NCBI GenBank assembly: GCA_963518845.1
Contig: CAUQKV010000002.1
Span: 62,001-126,000 of the forward strand
Reading direction: 5' to 3'
DNA length: 64,000 nucleotides
Source of the DNA: JABCPE02 sp963518845
GTDB taxonomy: Bacteria > Bacteroidota > Bacteroidia > Flavobacteriales > Weeksellaceae
The notes beneath the pieces were generated by a model. It saw only the letters and a program-made list of their open reading frames with translations. It was not told the origin of the DNA and searched no databases. The translations under genes were made by a program, and so were the position numbers. Positions 1 to 8,287 of the stretch are shown one piece after another. Each line of letters starts with the position of its first letter. Positions within the stretch are counted from its first letter, which is position 1.

Positions 1-22
1 TGCGCCCTGAAAAAAAGAGATA

Positions 23-1351
23 ATGAAAAGGATATTTATTTTATTAGGGTTTGTAGGATTGACAAACATTTATGCACAAAAAGGAAGAGTTGGAGTTAAT
101 ACAGACACTCCTAAATCTACATTGGATATCAATGGTAGTTCAGTAGATAATATAAAAGGTATCTTGATACCAAGGGTAACTGCAGCAGAAATGAAAACTA
201 TGTCAGGAGATGCAAATTTTGGAGCGCATCAACATTCAAACCTTGTTTATCTTACTGACACTATGCCAACAGCAGACCAGGCAGACAAGCATGAATATGT
301 AACAGATGAGGGATTCTATTATTGGAATAATACAGCTTTAAAATGGATTCCTCTTAATGACCTTAGATATGTAGGAAGAGGAAATCATATAACCATGGAT
401 GCTGGAAAAAACGGTACTTCACTTCCTGCAGGGAGCAATAATATAGGAATAGGAAAAGGAAGTCTTAATGCGAATACTGGGTCAAATAATATTGCAGTAG
501 GTGCTAGTGCTCTTCTGAAAAACACTTTAGGGAGTGGAGCTGTTGCTATAGGTACCAATGCTCTTATAAGAAATACTACAGGAAAGAATAATATTGCTAT
601 TGGAACTAATACTCTTACACAAAATACAGAAGCAGATAATAATATTGCTATTGGTATCACAGCATTAAATCTTAATACAGAGGGAACTAATAATGTTGCT
701 ATAGGAGGAGAGGCTCTTACTAATAACAAAAAAGGAAAAAATAATATTGCTCTTGGACCAAATACACTTAGACAAAATGTAGATGCAGATAATAACTTTG
801 CTATTGGTCTGAATGCTCTTGAGGCAAACACAATAGGACAAGCTAATATGGCGGTTGGTAATGGAGCTCTTTCACGAAATATCGATGGTGGATATAATAT
901 GGCATTTGGATATAATACCATGCCTCTAAATCAAACAGGTTCTTATAATATTGCTTTAGGATATAATTCCGCTAACCAAATTGTAAATGGAAGCTATAAT
1001 ACTGTAATAGGAACAGGAGGTTCGTATATAAATAATGGAAACGGGAATATTAGTATAGGAAATTCTGGAGATGGTACAGATACAGCATCATTAGATAATA
1101 TCATTGCTATAGGTCATGGCATTACGCCTACTACAGATAATACTATCGTTTTAGGAAATAGTACAGCAACAGGGCCAAAAGTAGGAGTGGGAACTTATAC
1201 TCCTCAGGCAAAATTAGATATTAATGGAGACATCAGAGTAGGAGGGACTACAGCGTCTTGTTCAGCGGCTAATGAAGGAGCTATCCGCTATGAATCTTCA
1301 TCAAAGAAATTCCAAGGGTGTGATGGTTCTAACTGGGTTCCTCTTAATTAA
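23..1351 (+). CDS. secreted YadA-head-like repeat protein
   Basis: A 442-residue exported protein of unknown role. Residues 1-19 look like a Sec signal peptide ending IYAQ. Residues ~20-35 contain VGVNTDTPKSTLDI, a segment common at the start of Bacteroidota tail-fibre-like surface proteins. From ~137 to ~345 there are about 13 imperfect repeats of NN(I/V)A(I/V)G followed by a short ALxxNT-type turn, the pattern of left-handed beta-roll heads in trimeric autotransporters. The end repeats the VGVGTYTPQAKLDINGD motif and closes with a short two-Cys segment. There is no C-terminal YadA barrel and no recognisable T9SS sorting domain, so how it is anchored is unclear. It may trimerise on the surface or be released. 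The start follows an A-rich leader, and a strong terminator lies 22 bases downstream. Confidence 0.75.
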   Translation: MKRIFILLGFVGLTNIYAQKGRVGVNTDTPKSTLDINGSSVDNIKGILIPRVTAAEMKTMSGDANFGAHQHSNLVYLTDTMPTADQADKHEYVTDEGFYYWNNTALKWIPLNDLRYVGRGNHITMDAGKNGTSLPAGSNNIGIGKGSLNANTGSNNIAVGASALLKNTLGSGAVAIGTNALIRNTTGKNNIAIGTNTLTQNTEADNNIAIGITALNLNTEGTNNVAIGGEALTNNKKGKNNIALGPNTLRQNVDADNNFAIGLNALEANTIGQANMAVGNGALSRNIDGGYNMAFGYNTMPLNQTGSYNIALGYNSANQIVNGSYNTVIGTGGSYINNGNGNISIGNSGDGTDTASLDNIIAIGHGITPTTDNTIVLGNSTATGPKVGVGTYTPQAKLDINGDIRVGGTTASCSAANEGAIRYESSSKKFQGCDGSNWVPLN

Positions 1352-1372
1352 AAAATAAAATTTAACAAGCAT

Positions 1373-1408
1373 AGAAGTTTCTTTATTTTAAAAGAAACTT
1401 CTTTTTTT
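1373..1408 (+). terminator. rho-independent terminator after the repeat protein gene
   Basis: Perfect 12-bp stem (1373-1384 with 1391-1402), 6-base loop, then six T. The T tract runs into the -7 element of the next gene. Confidence 0.85.
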
Positions 1409-1409
1409 A

Positions 1410-1417
1410 TACTTTTG
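1410..1417 (+). promoter_or_regulatory. TAnnTTTG promoter element of the epimerase gene
   Basis: TACTTTTG matches the Bacteroidota -7 consensus TAnnTTTG and lies 19 bases before the ATG, directly after the terminator T tract. No clear -33 element is visible. Confidence 0.6.
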
Positions 1418-1436
1418 TATATCTAAAAAATATAAA

Positions 1437-2465
1437 ATGACATATCTCATTACAGGTGGAAGTGGTTTTATTGGTTCACATCTGACAGAATATTTGTTAA
1501 AAAACGGACATTCTGTCATCAATGTAGATAATTTTGATGATTTTTATCATTACAAAATCAAAATCCAAAATACTTTAGAGAGTGTAAATTCTTCAGAAGA
1601 ATTTGATTATAAGAATAAAGAATCTGACATTCGAAATCTGATAAATAAAACAAAATCAGATAATTACCAGTTGTATTGTCAAGATATTCGTGATGTGAAT
1701 GGCTTGAAACAAATTTTTCAAAACCATCATATAGACATGGTGATACATTTAGCGGCTCTGGCAGGTGTGCGCCCTTCTATTGAGAGGCCTATGGACTATG
1801 CAGAGGTCAATATATTAGGCTCCATGAACATCTTTGAACTTTGTAAAGAATTTGGAGTTAAAAAAATCGTTTGCGCTTCATCATCAAGTGTTTATGGAAA
1901 CAATGAAAAAGTTCCTTTTTCAGAAACAGATAATGTAGACCGCCCTATTTCTCCTTATGCAGCCACCAAAAAAAGCGTAGAAATTATAGGACACACTTAC
2001 CATCATTTGTATGGAATAGATATGATTCAGTTGAGATTTTTCACGGTTTATGGATCTCGCCAGCGTCCTGATTTGGCTATTCATAAATTTACTAAAATAA
2101 TCTCCGAAAATGGAAAAATCCCATTCTATGGCGATGGCACAACTGCCCGTGATTACACTTTTATAGATGATATTATAGATGGAATTGCTAAATCAGCCCA
2201 ATATTTAGAGAACAATCAAGGAGTGTATGAAATTATAAATCTTGGTGAAAATGAGGTGGTTATGCTTAAAGACATGCTCTCAGAAATTGAACAGAATTTG
2301 GATAAGAAAGCGGTTTTGGATAAACTGCCTATGCAGCCTGGTGATGTCAAAAAAACCAATGCTGATATTACAAAAGCGAAAACATTAGTAAAATACTCTC
2401 CAAAAACAAACTTCCAAAATGGCATAAAAAAATTTGTGGAATGGTTTTTGAGAAAAAAACATTAA
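1437..2465 (+). CDS. NAD-dependent epimerase, probable UDP-glucuronate 4-epimerase
   Basis: A 342-residue extended short-chain dehydrogenase that probably interconverts UDP-hexuronates or UDP-hexoses for surface polysaccharide. The N-terminal NAD-binding loop is GGSGFIGSH (residues ~7-15). The active site has SSSSVYG and Y-x3-K in SPYAATKKS, and the substrate-side segment LRFFTVYGSRQRPDLA is characteristic of the UDP-glucuronate epimerase branch. Length fits that branch. It has its own promoter and is followed after 25 bases by a small acidic protein gene. UDP-glucose or UDP-GlcNAc 4-epimerase activity is the alternative; sequence alone does not decide. Confidence 0.8.
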   Translation: MTYLITGGSGFIGSHLTEYLLKNGHSVINVDNFDDFYHYKIKIQNTLESVNSSEEFDYKNKESDIRNLINKTKSDNYQLYCQDIRDVNGLKQIFQNHHIDMVIHLAALAGVRPSIERPMDYAEVNILGSMNIFELCKEFGVKKIVCASSSSVYGNNEKVPFSETDNVDRPISPYAATKKSVEIIGHTYHHLYGIDMIQLRFFTVYGSRQRPDLAIHKFTKIISENGKIPFYGDGTTARDYTFIDDIIDGIAKSAQYLENNQGVYEIINLGENEVVMLKDMLSEIEQNLDKKAVLDKLPMQPGDVKKTNADITKAKTLVKYSPKTNFQNGIKKFVEWFLRKKH

Positions 2466-2490
2466 ATTTGTAGAAAATTAAAATAATAGT

Positions 2491-2712
2491 ATGTACTGGA
2501 CATTAGAATTGGCATCTTATCTTAGTGATGCCCCTTGGCCGATGACTAAAGCAGAGTTGATTGATTATGCTATCAGAACAGGTGCTCCGATGGAGGTTGT
2601 GGAAAATTTACAAGCGATTGAGGATGAGGGAGAAATCTATGAAAGCATAGAGGAGGTTTGGTCAGACTACCCAACGGATGAAGACTTCCTTTGGAATGAA
2701 GACGAATACTAA
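2491..2712 (+). CDS. DUF2795-type small acidic protein
   Basis: A 73-residue, strongly acidic cytoplasmic protein without signal or membrane segment. The body WTLELASYLSDAPWPMTKAE and the stretch IDYAIRTGAPMEVVENL resemble the short helical DUF2795 family, widespread in Bacteroidota and of unknown function. The C-terminus is very rich in Asp and Glu (DEDFLWNEDEY). It lies 113 bases before secA, possibly in the same transcript as the epimerase. No role in secretion is shown. Confidence 0.75.
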   Translation: MYWTLELASYLSDAPWPMTKAELIDYAIRTGAPMEVVENLQAIEDEGEIYESIEEVWSDYPTDEDFLWNEDEY

Positions 2713-2792
2713 AAAATAATGACAGAAAGTCTTACAGATTCTCTGTTATATTTATATATAAAAAGCAGAAATATAGTTAAATAAATACAAAA

Positions 2793-2814
2793 ACCAATGG
2801 TAGAAACTATTGGT
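2793..2814 (+). promoter_or_regulatory. stem-loop just upstream of the secA start
   Basis: ACCAATGGT (2793-2801) pairs with ACTATTGGT (2806-2814) through nine pairs including one G-U, closing an AGAA loop. It ends 11 bases before the secA ATG and has no T tract, so a translational or RNA-stability role is more plausible than termination. Regulation of secA by it is inference. Confidence 0.4.
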
Positions 2815-2825
2815 GTAGATAAGTT

Positions 2826-5800
2826 ATGAGTTTTTTTAATAAGATTTTAAAAAGCTTTTTGGGAGATAAAAACCAAAGAGACTTAAAGGAAGTTGGTAAA
2901 ATTGTCGCAAAAATAAAGAAAGTAGAACCTGTAATCAGAGAACTTTCTGATGATGAACTGCGAGGAAAGAGTAGGGAGTTTAGAGAAAAGATAAAAAGTG
3001 CGACAGCAGATATAACTACTCAAATAGAGCAGATAAAAGAACAAATAAAAACCACTGCCAATATTGATGAAAAAGAAGCATTGTTTACCAAGATAGAAAC
3101 TTTGCAGAAAGATGCTTATCAAAAAGAGGAAAAAGTTCTTAATGAAATTCTTCCAGAGGCTTTTGCTGTTCTTAAAGATACAGGGCGCCGTTGGGCAGAG
3201 AATGGACAGATTGTTGTACAAGCTACGGACAGAGATAGAGAACTAGCAGCGACAAAGGATTTTGTAGAAATACAAGGTGACAAAGCTATTTGGAAAAATA
3301 AATGGAATGCAGCAGGAGCTGACATCACATGGGATATGGTACACTATGATGTACAGTTCATAGGAGGAGCTGTATTGCATGGTGGAAAAATCGCAGAGAT
3401 GGCAACGGGAGAAGGGAAAACATTGGTAGGAACACTTCCTATTTATCTGAATGCACTACCAGGAAGAGGAGTGCATGTGGTTACCGTGAATGACTACCTT
3501 GCGAAAAGGGACTCTGCGTGGATGGGGCCACTTTATCAGTTCCATGAACTTACGATAGACTGTATCGATAATCATCAGCCTAATACAGATTCCAGAAGAA
3601 ATGCATATGCGTGTGACATTACTTATGGAACGAATAATGAATTTGGTTTTGATTATCTGAGAGATAACATGGTGAACTCGCCAGATGAGCTAGTTCAGAG
3701 AGAGCTAAACTACGCCGTAGTGGATGAGGTGGACTCTGTATTGATAGATGATGCTAGAACGCCTTTGATTATCTCAGGGCCTGTTCCTATGGGTGATAGA
3801 CATGAATTTGATGTTCTAAAACCATCTGTGGATAGAGTAGTAGAGGTTCAGAAAAAAGTAGTTTCTACGATTTTTAATGAAGCTAAAAAACTAATTGCAC
3901 AAGGAAATACAAAAGAAGGAGGGTTCAAATTGCTCCAAGTATATAGAGGTCTTCCAAAAAATAAGCATTTGATAAAATTCCTTTCTGAGGATGGAAATCG
4001 TGTTTTGCTTCAAAAAACAGAAGCCCAATATATGCAGGACAACAGCCGCGAGATGCATAAGGTGGACAAGGACTTGTATTTCGTGATTGATGAGAAGAAC
4101 AACCAAATAGACCTTACAGACAAAGGTGTGGAATATATGTCCCAAGGGAATTCGGATCCTAATTTCTTCGTTCTTCAGGATATAGGAACAGAAATAGCAG
4201 AACTTGAGGCTAAAAACCTTTCTAAGGAAGAAGAATTTGCTGCAAAGGATGAATTATTGAGAGAATTCGCAATTAAATCCGAAAGAGTTCATACACTTAA
4301 TCAATTGCTAAAAGCCTACACACTTTTTGAGAAAGATGATCAATATGTGGTGATGGATGGCGAGGTAAAAATCGTGGATGAGCAGACAGGGCGTATCATG
4401 GAAGGTCGCCGTTATTCAGATGGGCTTCACCAAGCTATAGAGGCTAAAGAAAATGTGAAAATCGAGGCGGCAACTCAGACTTTCGCGACCATCACTCTAC
4501 AAAATTATTTCCGTATGTATAACAAATTGTCTGGAATGACAGGTACAGCAGAAACTGAGGCAGGAGAGTTTTGGCAGATTTATAAATTAGATGTGGTTGT
4601 TATCCCTACCAATAGACCTATTCAGAGAATAGACAAACAAGATTTGGTATATAAAACCAACAGGGAAAAATATAATGCTGTAATAGAAGAAATAGAAAGA
4701 CTTACAGCTCAGGGAAGACCAGTGCTAGTAGGGACTACTTCGGTGGAAATTTCACAATTACTATCGAGAGCATTGAGTTTGAGAAAGATACCGCACCAAG
4801 TATTGAATGCTAAATTGCACAAAAAGGAAGCGGAAATCGTAGCGGAAGCTGGTAAGCCAGGTGTCGTTACCATCGCAACTAACATGGCAGGGCGTGGAAC
4901 GGATATCAAGCTGCAAGAAGAAGTGAAAAAAGCAGGAGGATTAGCGATTATTGGTACCGAAAGACATGATTCGCGCCGTGTGGATAGACAGCTTAGGGGT
5001 CGTGCAGGTCGTCAGGGAGATCCAGGAAGCTCTCAGTTCTATGTTTCTTTGGAGGATAACTTGATGCGTCTCTTCGGTTCAGAGAGAATAGCAAGAATAA
5101 TGGATGGAATGGGACATAAAGAAGGAGAATATATCCAAAGTTCTATTATCACAAAATCTATCGAAAGAGCACAGAAAAAAGTAGAACAGAATAACTTTGG
5201 TATCAGAAAAAGATTGCTAGAGTATGATGATGTGATGAATAAGCAGAGAGATGTAATCTATAAGAGAAGAAAAAATGCACTCTTTGGAGACCATCTGAAG
5301 TACGATATCGAAAATATGATCTATGATACTGCTGCTGCTATCGTATCACAAACTAAACCAACAGCTGATTACAAAACATTTGAGTATGAAGTAATCAAGT
5401 ATTTCACTATGGAAGTGCCTGTTTCTGAGGAGGAGTTTAAGAATAAGCAAGTGTCAGAATTAGTGGATATTGTTTATCAAAAAGCATCTGAAGATTACAA
5501 AATGAAACTTCAAGTGTTGAAAGAGAAAACATTCCCTATTATTGAGAATGTATACAACCAACAAGGTTCTTTATTTAAGAATATTCAGGTGCCGTTCTCA
5601 GATGGACATAGAATGCTGAACATTGTGACAGATCTGAAAGAGGCGTATGAAAGCCATTGTGACAGTCTGATTACAGATTTTGAGAAGAATATTTCTCTTG
5701 CGATTATCGATGAAAACTGGAAATTACATTTGAGAGAGATGGATGATCTTCGCCGTTCTTCACAAGGTGCCGTTTATGAGCAGAAAGACCCGCTGGTAAT

Positions 5801-5909
5801 CTACAAACAGGAATCTTTCCATTTGTTTAGTGAGATGGTGGACAATGTAAATAAACAAATCGTTTCATTCTTATTTAAAGGTGAAATGCCAGTAAATAAT
5901 AATCAATAA
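2826..5909 (+). CDS. secA: preprotein translocase ATPase SecA
   Basis: The 1027-residue motor that drives unfolded preproteins through SecYEG. Walker A lies at ~192-199 (MATGEGKT) and the Walker B region around residue 300 (DEVDSVLIDDARTPL). The second nucleotide-binding fold has TNMAGRGTDIKL and DRQLRGRAGRQGDPGSSQF. The protein is longer than E. coli SecA (901 residues), mainly from an insertion after LIISGPVPMGDRHEF that is usual in Bacteroidota. The C-terminus is KGEMPVNNNQ and lacks the Cys-rich zinc motif that contacts SecB in proteobacteria. Transcription may come from the upstream epimerase unit or a local promoter. A stem-loop follows the stop. Confidence 0.98.
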   Translation: MSFFNKILKSFLGDKNQRDLKEVGKIVAKIKKVEPVIRELSDDELRGKSREFREKIKSATADITTQIEQIKEQIKTTANIDEKEALFTKIETLQKDAYQKEEKVLNEILPEAFAVLKDTGRRWAENGQIVVQATDRDRELAATKDFVEIQGDKAIWKNKWNAAGADITWDMVHYDVQFIGGAVLHGGKIAEMATGEGKTLVGTLPIYLNALPGRGVHVVTVNDYLAKRDSAWMGPLYQFHELTIDCIDNHQPNTDSRRNAYACDITYGTNNEFGFDYLRDNMVNSPDELVQRELNYAVVDEVDSVLIDDARTPLIISGPVPMGDRHEFDVLKPSVDRVVEVQKKVVSTIFNEAKKLIAQGNTKEGGFKLLQVYRGLPKNKHLIKFLSEDGNRVLLQKTEAQYMQDNSREMHKVDKDLYFVIDEKNNQIDLTDKGVEYMSQGNSDPNFFVLQDIGTEIAELEAKNLSKEEEFAAKDELLREFAIKSERVHTLNQLLKAYTLFEKDDQYVVMDGEVKIVDEQTGRIMEGRRYSDGLHQAIEAKENVKIEAATQTFATITLQNYFRMYNKLSGMTGTAETEAGEFWQIYKLDVVVIPTNRPIQRIDKQDLVYKTNREKYNAVIEEIERLTAQGRPVLVGTTSVEISQLLSRALSLRKIPHQVLNAKLHKKEAEIVAEAGKPGVVTIATNMAGRGTDIKLQEEVKKAGGLAIIGTERHDSRRVDRQLRGRAGRQGDPGSSQFYVSLEDNLMRLFGSERIARIMDGMGHKEGEYIQSSIITKSIERAQKKVEQNNFGIRKRLLEYDDVMNKQRDVIYKRRKNALFGDHLKYDIENMIYDTAAAIVSQTKPTADYKTFEYEVIKYFTMEVPVSEEEFKNKQVSELVDIVYQKASEDYKMKLQVLKEKTFPIIENVYNQQGSLFKNIQVPFSDGHRMLNIVTDLKEAYESHCDSLITDFEKNISLAIIDENWKLHLREMDDLRRSSQGAVYEQKDPLVIYKQESFHLFSEMVDNVNKQIVSFLFKGEMPVNNNQ

Positions 5910-5914
5910 AATAT

Positions 5915-5944
5915 AAAGAGCAGCTTAATTTATGGCTGCTCTTT
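5915..5944 (+). terminator. stem-loop between secA and the 5-formyl-THF cyclo-ligase gene
   Basis: Perfect 10-bp stem (5915-5924 with 5935-5944). The T tract after it is poor, so it may be a weak terminator or 3'-end protecting hairpin; the next ATG is at 5955. Confidence 0.5.
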
Positions 5945-5954
5945 ACTTTATAAA

Positions 5955-6536
5955 ATGAAATTACCAAAGTCTGAACTCAGAAAAATCTACACAGAAAAAA
6001 GAAAATCCATGTCTTCTGCAGAGGTGGAGGATTTGTCCAAAAGTATTTTTGAACAATTTTTGCGAGTTTTTGATATGTCAAAAATTAAAAATGTTCATAT
6101 TTTCCTCCCGATTAAACAGAAAAATGAAGTTTCTACTTGGGATTTTATCAAATATTTTTGGGATAAAGAAATATCGGTATTTATTCCTAAAATGGCACAA
6201 AACGAAATAAAGACTATCCAACTGAAACCAGGCACACCACTGAAAGAAAATGACTGGGGAATTCTAGAACCAGAGGATGATTTTGTCGAAAATATTAAGT
6301 TTGATATTGTTATAACACCTTTATTATATTGTGATAATCAGGGAAATAGGGTGGGCTATGGCAAAGGTTTTTATGATATGTTTTTCTCAAAAATGAACCA
6401 CAACGCCCTAAAAGTGGGAGTTAGTTTTTTCCCACCAACGGCATTGATATCGGATGTTTCTGAGCTCGATATTCCCTTGGATTACTTGGTAACTCCTACA
6501 GAAGTGCTGTCTTTTATATCGAAATCGATAAAGTAA
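5955..6536 (+). CDS. 5-formyltetrahydrofolate cyclo-ligase
   Basis: A 193-residue cytoplasmic enzyme of the MTHFS family: ATP-dependent conversion of 5-formyl-THF to 5,10-methenyl-THF, recovering the storage folate. Near the N-terminus KSELRKIYTEKRKSMS gives the basic ATP-binding helix, and the family signature near the C-terminus is NRVGYGKGFYDMFF. Length matches the family. Its last 55 bases overlap convergently with the lipoprotein gene on the minus strand, so both C-termini are encoded by the same DNA. Confidence 0.93.
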   Translation: MKLPKSELRKIYTEKRKSMSSAEVEDLSKSIFEQFLRVFDMSKIKNVHIFLPIKQKNEVSTWDFIKYFWDKEISVFIPKMAQNEIKTIQLKPGTPLKENDWGILEPEDDFVENIKFDIVITPLLYCDNQGNRVGYGKGFYDMFFSKMNHNALKVGVSFFPPTALISDVSELDIPLDYLVTPTEVLSFISKSIK

Positions 6537-7054
6537 AACTTGAATTCTTTCACGAATTTTACAGGAGATTTTTTGAGAATGTAGCTGGCTTTTTTATCAA
6601 AAAAACCAATACTTTTTCGGTCTTTTGTTATATACTCAACAGTAAAATTAGCGATATTAAGAGTGTCTTTATCGGTAATTTGTTTATCGATATCAAGATT
6701 TATAACCCGAATATTTTTTACCCTTAAACTATCCAGCTCAGCAATGAGAGGCTTGGTTTTGATAGAATCTGGCGATAAAAAATAACTATTGATTTGGTTA
6801 TAAATCAGCGAATCTACTCCTGTATTCCTGTTCCCAGAAGCATAGATAGCAGAAAGGTCTAGTAGTTCCTGTATTTTTTGTTTTGTGATGTTATTGATTG
6901 CCTGCGCACTATCCATTTTTATAGAGGGATAGGAAGTCTTGTTATGGTGTTTTATTTTATCCAAATCACTCATTTCTTCAGTCTCTTTTTTAGAGCAGGA
7001 AAAAACAAAAAGGCATGAAATGATGATGAGAAATGATAATTTAATTTTTTTCAT
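6482..7054 (-). CDS. putative lipoprotein of unknown function
   Basis: About 190 residues when read from the ATG at 7054. A further upstream start at 7111 would add 19 residues with no signal character and is rejected. MKKIKLSFLIIISCLFVFSC is a lipoprotein signal with a Cys lipobox, followed by SKKETEEMSDLDK. The rest is mixed alpha/beta with no family I recognise. It overlaps the gene upstream by 14 bases (7041-7054), so the two are co-transcribed and probably translationally coupled. Its 3' end overlaps the convergent folate gene by 55 bases. It may act with the upstream membrane protein in the envelope. Confidence 0.75.
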   Translation of the reverse strand: MKKIKLSFLIIISCLFVFSCSKKETEEMSDLDKIKHHNKTSYPSIKMDSAQAINNITKQKIQELLDLSAIYASGNRNTGVDSLIYNQINSYFLSPDSIKTKPLIAELDSLRVKNIRVINLDIDKQITDKDTLNIANFTVEYITKDRKSIGFFDKKASYILKKSPVKFVKEFKFYFIDFDIKDSTSVGVTK

Positions 7055-8096
7055 TGTTTTCAATTTTGAATTTAATAGCAATAATCTTTCCATTTTCGAT
7101 TTTGGTATCAAGAACCTTGAGGTTTCGTAAGGATTGGGTAGGTGTGGTTACTAAACCGATATATTTCTGTTTACTGAGTGTTTCTACACCATATATTTCG
7201 TTGTCAAATATCTGGTATATCAGAGCATTGTCACTGATTAGGTGATTTAGTTTTTGCTGTCTGTTTTTTATGTGTTCCAGTGATGAATTGTCCTTATCCT
7301 TTGTTGAATAATAATAAAGCATAAGTGCGTAATCGTCTGGTTTTAAGGCAATATGCTCCATCTCTGGCGCATCCTCCAGATTTCTGAAAATTTCTACTTT
7401 TTCGTACAGAGGAGTGCTTACCTCCATTCGTAAAGTTTTATCTTTCGTATTGATATAGAAACATTCGCCAGGGTTTACTTTATAGAGAATAGGAGATTCT
7501 TTTTCCTTGATTACTTTTATGTTTATTGTGCTTTGGATAGCTGTTCCTCTGTCTGCATCTGTAAAACAGAATTGGTAAGATTTTTTGAATAAGCTGTCAG
7601 AATACAATAAAACTATAATAAATAAAGCCAAAACAGCAGAAGTAATCACCCATATATAGGCTTTTATACTAGAAAATGATGATTTCTTATTGGGTTGGTT
7701 TTCAGTGATTTTTGTATCTAATAAAGATGTAGTGTTTTCTATTTTTTCTTCAAGTTCAGGCTCTGGTAAGGATTCGACCTCATCTTCTAAATCCACTGCA
7801 TCCTCAGAAAAACTTTTTTTAAATTCATACCAAGACTGGTATCCGATATATGCCGAAAACATATTCAACATGTCTATTCTTGGCAGCTTATCTATGTTTG
7901 TTGATTTAAAATAGGTGTAAAAAGTCTTTTCACTTATACTTCCTTTGACTTTTTTTCTTAAATCTTCTTGAAAATATACAATATCTATTCCCTTCCATTG
8001 AGAAATATCCTCCTCGGAAGGGCTGTGATTCTTCAAATATTCTATCTGAATTTCCTTTTTTAATCGCTCAAAACACTCTAAATCCAAATTACTCAA
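7041..8096 (-). CDS. single-pass membrane protein with cytoplasmic N-terminal domain
   Basis: 351 residues, function not recognised. Residues 1-~95 form a helical soluble domain (ISEKTFYTYFKS, KLPRIDMLNMFSAYIGYQSW). An acidic linker (~98-130) leads to one membrane helix at ~145-165 (YIWVITSAVLALFIIVLLYS). Residues ~170-351 should lie in the periplasm. The layout resembles an anti-sigma or signalling protein, but no anti-sigma motif and no sigma factor is present nearby. A TATCTTTG element on the minus strand at 8156-8163 is the likely promoter. Confidence 0.75.
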   Translation of the reverse strand: MSNLDLECFERLKKEIQIEYLKNHSPSEEDISQWKGIDIVYFQEDLRKKVKGSISEKTFYTYFKSTNIDKLPRIDMLNMFSAYIGYQSWYEFKKSFSEDAVDLEDEVESLPEPELEEKIENTTSLLDTKITENQPNKKSSFSSIKAYIWVITSAVLALFIIVLLYSDSLFKKSYQFCFTDADRGTAIQSTINIKVIKEKESPILYKVNPGECFYINTKDKTLRMEVSTPLYEKVEIFRNLEDAPEMEHIALKPDDYALMLYYYSTKDKDNSSLEHIKNRQQKLNHLISDNALIYQIFDNEIYGVETLSKQKYIGLVTTPTQSLRNLKVLDTKIENGKIIAIKFKIENNEKN

Positions 8097-8155
8097 AATA
8101 CGATTTTATATTTAAATTATTGACAATCAGTATTCTTTATTTGTAAAATATTTTA

Positions 8156-8163
8156 CAAAGATA
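8156..8163 (-). promoter_or_regulatory. TAnnTTTG element for the minus-strand membrane gene
   Basis: TATCTTTG on the minus strand, 60 bases before the ATG at 8096, divergent from the plus-strand element at 8202-8209. Confidence 0.55.
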
Positions 8164-8201
8164 TTACAATTATTTTTCATAGGCAATTTTTTTTCTCGCT
8201 A

Positions 8202-8209
8202 TATCTTTG
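8202..8209 (+). promoter_or_regulatory. TAnnTTTG element for the repeat lipoprotein gene
   Basis: TATCTTTG followed by C, a full match to the consensus. It implies a leader of roughly 70 bases before the ATG at 8288, one of the longer leaders in the window. Confidence 0.6.
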
Positions 8210-8287
8210 CCCTGTTGATTTGATGAATCAGATTAACAAGTTGAGTCAAGAAATTTAATTTTAACCTTTTAAAAAATTTTTATTATT

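Noticed and set aside
385..921. 178-residue minus-strand ORF inside the repeat protein gene
   Set aside because: It is the antisense shadow of the repeated NNIAIG coding region; its own repeats follow from that and it has no leader or promoter.
431..1060. Regular DNA repeats that might suggest a CRISPR-like array
   Set aside because: The period is imperfect, there are no unique spacers, and the repeats follow the codon frame of one long ORF.
6939..7245. Two short plus-strand ORFs opposite the lipoprotein and membrane-protein genes
   Set aside because: Both are antisense to genes with signal peptide, lipobox and membrane-helix support; no own promoter.
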